DNA of 16,831 bases from Candidatus Phytoplasma meliae. GTDB taxonomy: Bacteria; Bacillota_I; Bacilli_A; Acholeplasmatales; Acholeplasmataceae. Position numbers and translations under genes: made by a program. The notes under the pieces were generated by a model. That model was given only the letters and a program-made list of their open reading frames with translations. It was not told the DNA's origin and ran no database searches. The stretch lies in the NCBI RefSeq assembly GCF_016876135.2, contig NZ_JACAOD020000011.1:1-16831 (forward strand). Reading direction: 5' to 3'. Shown piece by piece: positions 1-7,456 of this stretch; positions within the stretch are counted from its first letter, which is position 1, and every line of letters begins with the position of its first letter.

Positions 1-879
1 ACTGCCGCTATTTCCGCTACCCCTTTTTCCTCCTAAAACATCGATTTCATCAATGAATAAGACACAAGGAGCATGATTTCTCACCTCTTCAAATAATTTA
101 CGAATTCGTGAAGCACCAACTCCGACATATTTTTCAACAAATTCAGAACCTGAAACGGCATAAAAAGGGACTCCCGCTTCACCCGCCACTGCTTTGGCAA
201 GCAAGGTTTTTCCTGTTCCAGGTGGACCTTCTAATAAAACCCCTTTAGGAATAGAAGCACCAATTTGTTCATATCTTTGAGGTCGCTTTAAAAAATCAAT
301 TAATTCTTGCATCTCTTCTTTTTCTTCTTCGTTTCCAGCAACATTTACAAAAGAAAATTGTGATTTTGATTTAGATGAAATTTTGGGATTTTTATTTAAT
401 TTATCTGATGTTTTTTTGATAGAGCTGATAATGTAAAACATAAAAATAATACTAGAAAACAAAGGAACTAAACTTAAAATAAAATTAGATAAATGAAAAT
501 CGGTTTTTGGTTTTCCAATTTTAATATTGATATTTTGTTTATCCAATATTAAACTATGTATTTTAGAAAAAGTATAAGGATCTACGCGCGAATACCATAT
601 GTCTTTTATTTGTTGATTATTTTTATTTTTCACTTTTACCTCCACCCGAAACATGGATTGATCAAAAATAACAGAATGCTTTTCACAAAAAAACACTTCA
701 TCGATTAAATAATCTTCAGTTTTGATTTTATTAATTATTTCATCAGCTCTTTTGGGTTGGCCAGGAATTCTATTTTCAAATGTTAAATCAAATATTAACA
801 CAGATAAAAACAAAACAACAACCGCAATAAAAAAAAATTTTAATTTAAATATGTTTCGAAAAAAATAGTTATTGCTCAT
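1..879 (-). CDS. ftsH: ATP-dependent zinc metalloprotease FtsH (HflB), N-terminal part, cut by window edge
   Basis: FtsH is a membrane-bound AAA+ protease that extracts and degrades membrane and cytosolic proteins. The first 293 codons are present and the frame is open to base 1. Visible in order: a membrane segment (about residues 13-31), a short external domain, a second membrane segment (about 131-153), then the AAA+ domain with Walker A GPPGTGKT (218-225), pore-loop YVGVGASR (251-258) and Walker B LFIDEID (274-280), followed by GGKRGSG. The rest of the AAA domain and the HExxH protease domain lie outside the window. The ATG is preceded by a strong Shine-Dalgarno AAGGTGA with 5 nt spacing. 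It starts 33 nt behind the OppA-like gene, so the two are probably co-transcribed. Phytoplasma genomes usually carry several ftsH/hflB copies, some in mobile units and some linked to virulence in 'Ca. P. mali'. No mobile-unit genes are visible here. The family call is secure. Confidence 0.96.
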
Positions 880-912
880 ATAAATCACCTTATTTTTTGT
901 CTATAATTATTT

Positions 913-2961
913 TCACAATGAATTTGATTCTGTGGTTAAAACAAAATATTGTAATTTAATAAAATCTAACGGTTCGTAATAATCAAAATAATCACTTGAA
1001 AGATGTTGATAAGCCATATATTTATAATTTTCAGATAAAATATAAATACTTTGATATTTGTCTATAAATTCATTTTTGATAAATTCTTCTAAAGTTTTGT
1101 AAAAATCAGATAAAATGTGTAAATGTTGTGAATTTGTGATTTTATGTTTCTGTTTTTGATAATTTTCAAAACATTGTTGAATTTGTTCTGCATTTAAATC
1201 ATTAATTTGAGGCATTTGTAAATTTTGGGCTAAAACTTGTTTGCGTTCTTCTGTTGCGGAAAAATTAAAAATTAATTTATCAGATAAATTTGTTTTTTCT
1301 AATAAAGATAAATAAAAAGGTATTAAAGTTTGTGGGTTCTTTTCATAAAAAACATCAGTGATTAGCAAATCATAACTTTTTTGAAATTCTTCTAAAAAAA
1401 CACCGGCTCTTTCGTTGAATGCAGCATTTTTAATATTAATTTCAATTTTTTTAAAATCATCTAAATTTAAAGCATTTTCCAATTCTTGTTTAATTGTATT
1501 AGCTATTTCTTTTTTTTGTAAATCATTCCCACAAATCACCAAATCCAAAATAATTAAATCTGTTAGAGGATTTAAATCTTTCCACGAAAGATAACTTTCT
1601 TGTAAAGTTTTTTTTATATCTATTATAATCGGTGATGGTGAATTCACCACTTCTGTTTGATTTAAGAAATTACTTTTATTGTTTATAGAGGAAAAACGAG
1701 AATTATTAATGATAATATTTTTTTGTTTCATGATTTGTTGTAAAACGTTTTTAAAACGATAATCTGATACAATAGAAGAAATTTCTTTTTTGAAATCTTT
1801 ATCCATCATTAAATTAGCATCATGTCTTTGGCCTTGATTAAAAGCTAAAATAGTTATTTTATTTTCGGGAATGAGGTAAACATTCTGATATTCGTTTACT
1901 CCCGGAGCTTTCAATAATTCTAATTCATTTAATAATTTATTTTGAAAATCATTAATTTTTTCTTGTTCATCTTGATAAACTTTATAAAAAATATTTTGAA
2001 TTTTTAGGTGATCGCCAAAAGACTTTCTTTTATGCAATAACAAACCTTTTTCAGGAATGTATTGATCAATAATATAATAACCATAAGAAATAAATGGGTT
2101 TTGAGGGGTGCCATAAGTATCAAAATTACTTTTTTTTTGTAAAATTTCATTAGGAAACCAAATAAGTTCATTCATCCATTTTATCATATCCATTAAAGAA
2201 TTATCACAAACATATTCTTTTTCAAAAATTAAACTAAATGAAAAGGGATCTTTTGCGTCTTCTTCGAAAAAAATTAATTTATCATTTTGTAAAAATTTAG
2301 GATTATTATAATAATTCAAAGCTTTTTTTAATTTTAAAATCCAAAAATAAGATTTGTTTTCTGAAGACATTTTATTTTTGTCTTTATTTAAATAAGCTTT
2401 AATGCTGTTTTTAATAGTGTCTTTATTGATGGGTTCATTGTTTTCAAAAGTTAAATTTTTATTAATTGTAAAAGTGATGCGATTGATAAAAATGTTTTGA
2501 GCTTTTGCTAAAAAATCAACATTTTGTTCAAAATTAACTTCTTCTTCCCTATTGCCTGAATTTTGATATTTTAAACTTTGGCATATAGATGAAGAAATTT
2601 TTTGAGGAAAACAGTTAGAAGTAAATTTTTGTTCAGGAATGTGCTTAAAATCCGGCTCCACCTTGACAAAAGGGATTTTTAACAAATCCATAATTTCTTT
2701 TTGTATTTTTTTTTCATTATTAATTTTTCCACTAGAATTTAAATTTAAAATTGGATGTAAATGATAAGGCAAGGAATTAACAGCTTTTTTATAAGTATTT
2801 TCTGGGTTAAATTCAATTTTTGTATACAATTGTTGTATGTCTTTTTCATCTTTAGTCTTAAAACAAAAAAATAATATCAACGTTAAACATATAACAAAAA
2901 TTAACAAAAACAATATTTTAATTTTAAAACGTTTGATGAAATTTTTAATATTGCTTGACAT
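913..2961 (-). CDS. Membrane-anchored OppA/DppA-like substrate-binding protein (SBP family 5), solitary
   Basis: This is a divergent oligopeptide/dipeptide-type binding protein of 682 residues, somewhat longer than a usual OppA (about 540-600). An uncleaved-looking anchor spans about residues 14-34, and the rest should face outside. Family signs are an LPYHLHPIL stretch near residue 64 (the 'LNPxL' region of family 5), an 'F.NNEPINKDTIKNSI' segment near 172-187 matching the typical 'FsdGepltaeDV' block, and GTPQNPFISYGYYI (284-297) matching the 'GTGPYkl' block. No lipobox cysteine is evident. No oppB, C, D or F genes are in the window, so it either serves a transporter encoded elsewhere or has another role, such as peptide capture or surface binding. 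The stop is TGA. The Shine-Dalgarno before the ATG is weak (AAGAAAAGAAA). It lies between an unrecognised membrane protein and ftsH. Family membership is judged by eye from spaced motifs; the ligand is unknown. Confidence 0.75.
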   Translation of the reverse strand: MSSNIKNFIKRFKIKILFLLIFVICLTLILFFCFKTKDEKDIQQLYTKIEFNPENTYKKAVNSLPYHLHPILNLNSSGKINNEKKIQKEIMDLLKIPFVKVEPDFKHIPEQKFTSNCFPQKISSSICQSLKYQNSGNREEEVNFEQNVDFLAKAQNIFINRITFTINKNLTFENNEPINKDTIKNSIKAYLNKDKNKMSSENKSYFWILKLKKALNYYNNPKFLQNDKLIFFEEDAKDPFSFSLIFEKEYVCDNSLMDMIKWMNELIWFPNEILQKKSNFDTYGTPQNPFISYGYYIIDQYIPEKGLLLHKRKSFGDHLKIQNIFYKVYQDEQEKINDFQNKLLNELELLKAPGVNEYQNVYLIPENKITILAFNQGQRHDANLMMDKDFKKEISSIVSDYRFKNVLQQIMKQKNIIINNSRFSSINNKSNFLNQTEVVNSPSPIIIDIKKTLQESYLSWKDLNPLTDLIILDLVICGNDLQKKEIANTIKQELENALNLDDFKKIEINIKNAAFNERAGVFLEEFQKSYDLLITDVFYEKNPQTLIPFYLSLLEKTNLSDKLIFNFSATEERKQVLAQNLQMPQINDLNAEQIQQCFENYQKQKHKITNSQHLHILSDFYKTLEEFIKNEFIDKYQSIYILSENYKYMAYQHLSSDYFDYYEPLDFIKLQYFVLTTESNSL

Positions 2962-3042
2962 AAGGATTTCTTTTCTTATTATATTTTTATTTATAAAGTA
3001 AAACTAAAATTAGCTATTTTAAAAATAAACAAATTATTTTGG

Positions 3043-3072
3043 ATTATAGTTCACTAAGAATCACAATGTCGC
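3043..3072 (-). promoter_or_regulatory. Candidate promoter for the OppA-like gene
   Basis: On the minus strand a perfect -10 TATAAT (3048-3043) is preceded after 18 nt by GCGACA (3072-3067), which matches four of six -35 positions. It would give a leader of about 75 nt before the ATG at 2961. The -35 is weak, so read-through from the upstream gene is an alternative. Confidence 0.35.
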
Positions 3073-3080
3073 CAAAATTA

Positions 3081-4040
3081 TTATTGTGGTAGTGCTGTGT
3101 TGTAAAAAATATGAATTTTGTGTTCATAATTTATTTTTGATTTTAAATCTTCTAAAGTTGGTGTTTCCGATGTTAAAGCTTGATTGTCGCCTTCAACATA
3201 AACCCCTAATAAATTAGAAGGGGGGTTGTTAATTTCCCAATCTGGATAAGAATTTTTACAAGCATTATAGCAAGGTGTGTGATTGCATTCTTCAGAAGAT
3301 GTTGCTCTTTCCTCTATATCTGGGTTAATATTTTGTTTAATGTATTGATTCATTTCTTCAAAAGAATTGACATATATATTTGAAATAACATTCGCTTTCC
3401 AAAAAATATATATGTTTTGAGCACCATTAGACATTTGTTTTAGTGAATCCAAAGTATATTTAGGAATGGCATCACCTTCTTCATTATCTTCTTCATCGCC
3501 TCCTCTTTTTGATCCTCCGTCAAAATAAACAGCTAATAAATTTTGAGGAGCATCTTTGATGGGAGAACTAAACATTCCTGGTTGTATCAATATTTTAGTA
3601 TGATTTGGTAAAGAAGTTGTACTAGTTATAGTTTTATCAATTGGGTTATATGCAGGGAAATCTAAATACGCAAAACTAAAAATTGGCTTATTTGGATCAG
3701 CAAGAATAATATTATCTTGTTGGAGTTGTGCTATGTATTTTAAAATAACATTATCTTTTATAAATGTTTTTATTTCATTTTTCATTTGCTGCTCATCATC
3801 ATTTGAGGCAACTTTGATATTGTAAATATTTGGTGATGTTTTTAACATTGGATTCGAAGAAGATGAGGCACTATCGCCATGAGATTCCGCAGAGTTAGAA
3901 GGAGTTGTGATATTGTTATTTGTGCCTAAAAAACCAAATTTCCAAATGAGCATACTAAAAATCGTTATCAAAACAATAACTGAAAGCAGTATCCCGATTT
4001 TATACTTAATAATAAATTCTTTTATTCTCTTCTTATTCAT
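3081..4040 (-). CDS. Unrecognised membrane-anchored protein with an internal repeat, probably extracellular
   Basis: I do not recognise this 319-residue protein. It has a basic N-terminus, one strong membrane segment (about residues 15-34), then a Ser/Asn-rich linker (about 41-66), which suggests an anchor with an exported C-terminal part. Two related blocks are visible: QNLLAVYFDGG at 166-176 with YTLDSLKQ (195-202) and NIYIFWKA (209-216), and SNLLGVYVEGD at 275-285 with PTLEDLKS (294-301) and KIHIFYNT (308-315). The first block carries an acidic insert (GGDEEDNEEGD, 180-190). Three cysteines (252, 257, 261) lie just before the second block. The ATG is preceded by AAAGGAAG with short spacing. 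Its N-terminus resembles that of the OppA-like protein encoded next. The promoter contains a T15 tract (separate entry), so expression may vary. It could be a surface or secreted host-interaction protein, but that is inference from topology and repeats. Confidence 0.7.
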   Translation of the reverse strand: MNKKRIKEFIIKYKIGILLSVIVLITIFSMLIWKFGFLGTNNNITTPSNSAESHGDSASSSSNPMLKTSPNIYNIKVASNDDEQQMKNEIKTFIKDNVILKYIAQLQQDNIILADPNKPIFSFAYLDFPAYNPIDKTITSTTSLPNHTKILIQPGMFSSPIKDAPQNLLAVYFDGGSKRGGDEEDNEEGDAIPKYTLDSLKQMSNGAQNIYIFWKANVISNIYVNSFEEMNQYIKQNINPDIEERATSSEECNHTPCYNACKNSYPDWEINNPPSNLLGVYVEGDNQALTSETPTLEDLKSKINYEHKIHIFYNTALPQ

Positions 4041-4119
4041 TCTTCCTTTAACCCTCTCTAACAGTATTTTTATTTTTTTAATAACTATTAATTTCTATAA
4101 TAAATAGCTATTAACTACA

Positions 4120-4147
4120 ATTATACACCAAAAAAAAAAAAAAACAA
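4120..4147 (-). promoter_or_regulatory. Promoter with a T15 tract in the spacer, upstream of the repeat-containing membrane protein
   Basis: Reading the minus strand, TTGTTT (4147-4142) is followed after 16 nt by a perfect TATAAT (4125-4120). Bases 4144-4130 are 15 uninterrupted T, filling the second half of the -35 and most of the spacer. Transcription would start near 4112, giving a leader of about 70 nt before the ATG at 4040. Because TTG lies outside the run, slippage in the run would change the -35/-10 distance directly. Confidence 0.6.
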
Positions 4148-4196
4148 GTTTTACGCTCACATAAACTTAATACCCGAGCAATTACCTTGTTTTTTT
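4138..4196. repeat. Inverted repeat/hairpin overlapping the T15 promoter
   Basis: An 11-bp perfect stem, AAAAAAACAAG (4138-4148) with CTTGTTTTTTT (4186-4196), encloses 37 nt. Inside it GCTC (4155-4158) can pair with GAGC (4176-4179). Read on the minus strand the hairpin ends directly in the T15 run, like an intrinsic terminator. It could be a second terminator behind thrS or a structure near the promoter. The outer stem is mostly A-T pairs. Confidence 0.45.
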
Positions 4197-4225
4197 ATAT
4201 TTTGGATCACATTTCATGAAAACAA

Positions 4226-4253
4226 AAAAAGAGACTTACCAAAGTCTCTTTTT
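4226..4253 (-). terminator. Rho-independent terminator of thrS
   Basis: A 12-bp perfect stem, AAAAAGAGACTT (4226-4237) with AAGTCTCTTTTT (4242-4253), has a 4-nt loop. In minus-strand RNA it is followed by a U-rich tail (TTTTTTTGTTTT). It begins 17 nt past the thrS stop. The A-run on the other side would also allow termination of plus-strand transcripts. Confidence 0.85.
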
Positions 4254-4270
4254 ATTTTATATATTTAAAA

Positions 4271-6196
4271 CTATCTTTTAATAGCAATTTGTTCCTTTAA
4301 AACAGCAATAAAATCTTTTATTTTCATTTCAATTTGAGTAGTTTTACCATATTGTCTAAAAGTAATAACATCTTGTTCCATTTCGCGATCACCAATCACG
4401 ATTTGATAAGGGATTTTTAATTTTTGAGCTTCTCTAATTTTATACCTTAAAGTGGTTTCTTTAGCATTAAGTTCTACCCTCAAACCTTCAGATAATAAGA
4501 TATCTTTAATTTTTTGAGTAAAATCTAAATGAACAGAGCAAGAAACTGGCATCAAAAGTACTTGTACAGGAGCTAACCACAAAGGAAACACCCCTTTATT
4601 CTCTTCTAATAAATGAGATAAAAATCTTTCCATAGTAGAAACAACCGCTCGATGAATAACCACAGGACGATGATGTTTATTATCAGTTCCAATAAAAGTA
4701 AGATCAAATTTTTGTGGTAATAAAAAATCTAATTGAATCGTTGATAAAGTTTCTTCATTTCCTAAAGCGGTTAAAACTTGAACATCCAATTTAGGACCAT
4801 AAAAAGCAGCTTCTCCTACGGCTTCTTTAAAAGGTAAATGAAGTTCTTCGATAATCTCTTTTAAAATATGCTCAGAAGTTTGCCACATTAAATCATCATT
4901 AAAATATTTAGTTTTATCTTGCGGATCACGATAACTTAAACGAAATTCATAATTGAGAATATTAAAATCACGATATACTTCTAAAATTAAATTAATTATT
5001 TTTTTAATTTCTACTTTAATTTGATCTGGACGAACAAAAACATGAGCATCATTAAGTGTCATTTCACGAACTCTTTGCAAACCAGAAACCGCTCCTGATT
5101 TTTCAAAACGATGCATCATTCCAAGTTCGGCAATTCTTAAAGGTAATTCTTTATAACTACGAGGGATTTTTTTATAAATCATCATATGATGAGGACAATT
5201 CATAGGCCTTAAAACTAATTTTTCACCATTATCAAATTGCATTGCAGGAAACATATTTTCAGCATAATGTTGTAAATGTCCTGAAATTTCATAAAGCTCG
5301 GTATTGGCCATAATAGGAGTGTAAACATGATGATATTCATAACTTAATTCTTTATCAACAATATATCTTTCTACTAATCGTCTTAAAGTAGCTCCTTTAG
5401 GTAACCAAAAGGGCAATCCCAAACCAACCTCTTTTGAAAACATAAAGAAATCTAATTCTTTATTAAGTTTCTTATGATCACGTTCTTTTCTGTCTTCTAA
5501 AAGATTTAAATAAGCTGTTAAGGCTTCCTTTTGAAAGAAAGAAGTCCCATAAATACGCGTTAATGCTTGTTGCGACGAATTTCCTTGAAAATAAGAACCT
5601 GATATTTTTAAAAGTTTAAAATGCTTAATAAGAGAAGTTTTGGCAACATGACCACCACGACAAAGGTCAAAAAATTCTCCTTGACGATAAATACTAATCA
5701 CAGCTTCTTTGTGTTTTTCTAATAAAATCAATTTATAAGGATTAGTTGCAAACAGTTGCTTAGCTTGTTCATATGAAATTTCTTCTCTTACAATAGGAAG
5801 GTTTTCTCCAACAATCTGTTTCATCATTTTTTCAATTATAGGAAAATCTTTAGGAGTAATAACTTGATTTCGAAAATCAATATCATAGTAAAAACCTTCT
5901 TTAATAGCGGGTCCAATAGTTAACAAAGCTTGTGGATAAAGCCTTTGAATAGCTTGTGCCATTAAATGCGCAGCACTATGATTTAATATTTCTAATACTT
6001 TCAAATCAGTTGGGGTTAAAATTTCTAAATCTCCATTTTCTTTTAAAGGATAGTTAAGTTCAATGGGATTTTGATTAAAAAAAGCTGCTACTGGTTTGTT
6101 CAAAGAAGTTGATAAATGTTCTTTCCAAATTTCAAAAGGAGTTATCCCAATATGAAATAAAGCTGTTTGATTCTTAAAAAAATTAATTTGAATCAT
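4271..6196 (-). CDS. thrS: Threonyl-tRNA synthetase
   Basis: This class II synthetase charges tRNA-Thr with threonine in the cytosol. With the chosen start it has 641 residues, the normal full length. An N-terminal TGS-like domain is followed by the editing domain with HSAAH (73-77) and CRGGH (179-183), then the catalytic core with NCPHH around C334, motif 2 (HRFEKSG, then NDAH with H385), motif 3 with [11 protein letters not shown] (H515), and the C-terminal anticodon-binding domain beginning at FPLWLAP. C334, H385 and H515 fit the family's zinc ligands. The open frame extends to an ATG at 6217 without a Shine-Dalgarno. AAAGGA sits 7 nt before the ATG at 6196 and 4 nt before the ATG at 6199, so one of these two is the likely start. 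It is a single gene with its own promoter candidate and terminator. Confidence 0.97.
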
Positions 6197-6203
6197 CATA
6201 AAA

Positions 6204-6209
6204 TCCTTT
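6204..6209 (-). promoter_or_regulatory. Ribosome binding site deciding the thrS start
   Basis: AAAGGA on the minus strand lies inside the longest open frame (start 6217) and just before the tandem ATG ATG at 6199 and 6196. Its spacing (7 nt to 6196) favours the shorter protein. Confidence 0.7.
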
Positions 6210-6270
6210 CTTGTCATAAATTATTATTTACACATATCTACTTATCGCTTATCAAAGTAATTTGACCTAA

Positions 6271-6300
6271 TTAATACTTTTGGTATTTGTCAATTGTCAA
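6271..6300 (-). promoter_or_regulatory. Candidate thrS promoter
   Basis: A perfect -35 TTGACA (6300-6295) is followed after 18 nt by TATTAA (6276-6271), a 4/6 match to the -10. A second TTGACA (6293-6288) overlaps the spacer as part of a 7-nt direct repeat TTGACAA, but no fitting -10 follows it. No T-box-like element is seen in the roughly 70-nt leader. Confidence 0.5.
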
Positions 6301-6341
6301 AACTTGAGAGTTGTTAGCACGTTACAACGCCGACAACACTA

Positions 6342-7289
6342 TTAATAAACTTGATGTTGTTTTAAAAACAAAGCTATTTCTTTTTGTAAATCATTAATAA
6401 ATGGAAGGATATCAGAAACAGAAGGTAAAAATAAAGTACAAGCTCTTAAATGCCCTTTACCACCATATTTTTTCACAATATCATAAATTTGTGGCCCGTT
6501 AGAACAAATACGAACTTGAATTTCTTGATTATTTTTTTCTACAAAAAGAACATAAAAAGGATGATACTCTAAATTAGCTAAAATATCCATGGCTACAAAA
6601 GTTTCTTCAAAAGTTAAACCAAATTGTTTCATAATCTTTTGCGAAACAGAAACATAAACCAAATTCTTAACAGCAACAGTGTGTTGACAGACATATCCTT
6701 TATATTTCAATAAACTTAATTTTTCTTTTTTAATAGCTTTTTCAACTAAAGTAATATCAATTCCATACTTCATTAATTCTGATACTATCAGAAAAGTTTG
6801 ACTATTAACCCTATTATACCTAAAATTACCAGTATCAGTGACTATTCCTATAAAAATAGCTAAGGCTCCTTTAAAAGTTAATTGTAAATTTAATCTTTCT
6901 TTTAACAAAAAAATCATCTCTGAGCAAGAAGCAAAAGAAGCATCAACCCATTGATAATCGCCATAATTTTGAATTAAAATATGATGATCAATGCGAATAA
7001 TAAATTTACCTAAGCTAAAACGAGGATCACTAATACTTTCCTTTTCACCAGAGTCAACCACAATAACTAAAGCATTTTGATAAAGGGAATTGTCAATTTG
7101 ATCAATCAAACCTAAAAAAGATAAATTGTCATTAGTTTCACCGACTGCATAAACTTTTTTTTGAGGAAAAGTATTTTGTAACATATTTTTTAAACCAAAT
7201 TGAGCGCCATAACAATCGCCATCAGGATGCTTATGTCCATGAATAATGATAGTATCAAAAGCTTTAATTTTTTCTTGAATTAATTTCAT
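6342..7289 (-). CDS. nrnA: DHH/DHHA1 phosphoesterase, NrnA-like (copy 1)
   Basis: Members of this family (bifunctional oligoribonuclease/pAp phosphatase) degrade very short RNAs and 3'-phosphoadenosine 5'-phosphate using Mn2+. The 315-residue protein has the DHH motifs in order: HKHPDGD (19-25), VVDSG with D79, the DHH triad (101-103) followed by NYGDYQWVD, and GIVTDTGNF (148-156). The C-terminal DHHA1 motif is GGKGH (276-280), a changed GGGGH, followed by RACTL in place of the usual small-Gly-Ala. The start was set at 7289 because AAGAGGT ends right before it with good spacing; the open frame extends 8 codons further to 7313. It is a paralogue of the gene at 8947-9903, with mnmE between them. 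Substrate is inferred from the family. Activity on linear dinucleotides such as pApA is possible. Confidence 0.88.
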   Translation of the reverse strand: MKLIQEKIKAFDTIIIHGHKHPDGDCYGAQFGLKNMLQNTFPQKKVYAVGETNDNLSFLGLIDQIDNSLYQNALVIVVDSGEKESISDPRFSLGKFIIRIDHHILIQNYGDYQWVDASFASCSEMIFLLKERLNLQLTFKGALAIFIGIVTDTGNFRYNRVNSQTFLIVSELMKYGIDITLVEKAIKKEKLSLLKYKGYVCQHTVAVKNLVYVSVSQKIMKQFGLTFEETFVAMDILANLEYHPFYVLFVEKNNQEIQVRICSNGPQIYDIVKKYGGKGHLRACTLFLPSVSDILPFINDLQKEIALFLKQHQVY

Positions 7290-7293
7290 ATTT

Positions 7294-7300
7294 ACCTCTT
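7294..7300 (-). promoter_or_regulatory. Ribosome binding site deciding the start of nrnA copy 1
   Basis: AAGAGGT on the minus strand has its GAGG core 5 nt before the ATG at 7289. The upstream ATG at 7313 has no comparable site, so the shorter start is preferred. Confidence 0.75.
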
Positions 7301-7456
7301 TTGAATTATTCAATATACTATTGAAACATATTTAGATTAAAAAATTGCTAATATTATCTTTATCTAGTTTAAAAAACTATTAAAAAAGTAAAAATATGAT
7401 CCTATTAAATTAATACAAAAAAGGATATTATCTAAAAAGATAAATGATATATCACC

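Noticed and set aside
2130..2138. Run of nine T inside the OppA-like gene as a possible coding phase-variation site
   Set aside because: The reading frame is intact through it, and A/T runs of this length are common in the window; it is much weaker than the T15 promoter tract.
1..2961. Potential mobile unit (PMU), because ftsH/hflB copies often lie in such elements
   Set aside because: No transposase, dnaB, dnaG, tmk, ssb, himA or sigma-factor gene and no terminal repeats are visible; the neighbours here are not PMU genes.
3907..4107. A 66-codon plus-strand open frame
   Set aside because: It runs antisense over the start of the repeat-containing membrane protein gene and its leader. Its hydrophobic, Ile/Phe/Leu-rich product is what the antisense of such A/T-rich sequence gives, and no ribosome site or known motif supports it.
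6301..6341. Partial inverted repeat (GTTGT ... ACAAC, with some inner pairing) between nrnA copy 1 and thrS, considered as a terminator
   Set aside because: The outer stem is only 5 bp, inner pairing needs mismatches and wobble, and the following T-run is short, so I do not call a terminator.
6197..6341. T-box riboswitch in the thrS leader
   Set aside because: The leader from the candidate promoter is too short and lacks a T-box consensus and a leader terminator/antiterminator pair.
7365..7379. Palindrome TAGTTT-TTT-AAACTA (minus strand) between mnmE and nrnA copy 1
   Set aside because: A 6-bp, almost pure A-T stem with a 3-nt loop is expected by chance in such A/T-rich DNA and has no terminator-like tail.
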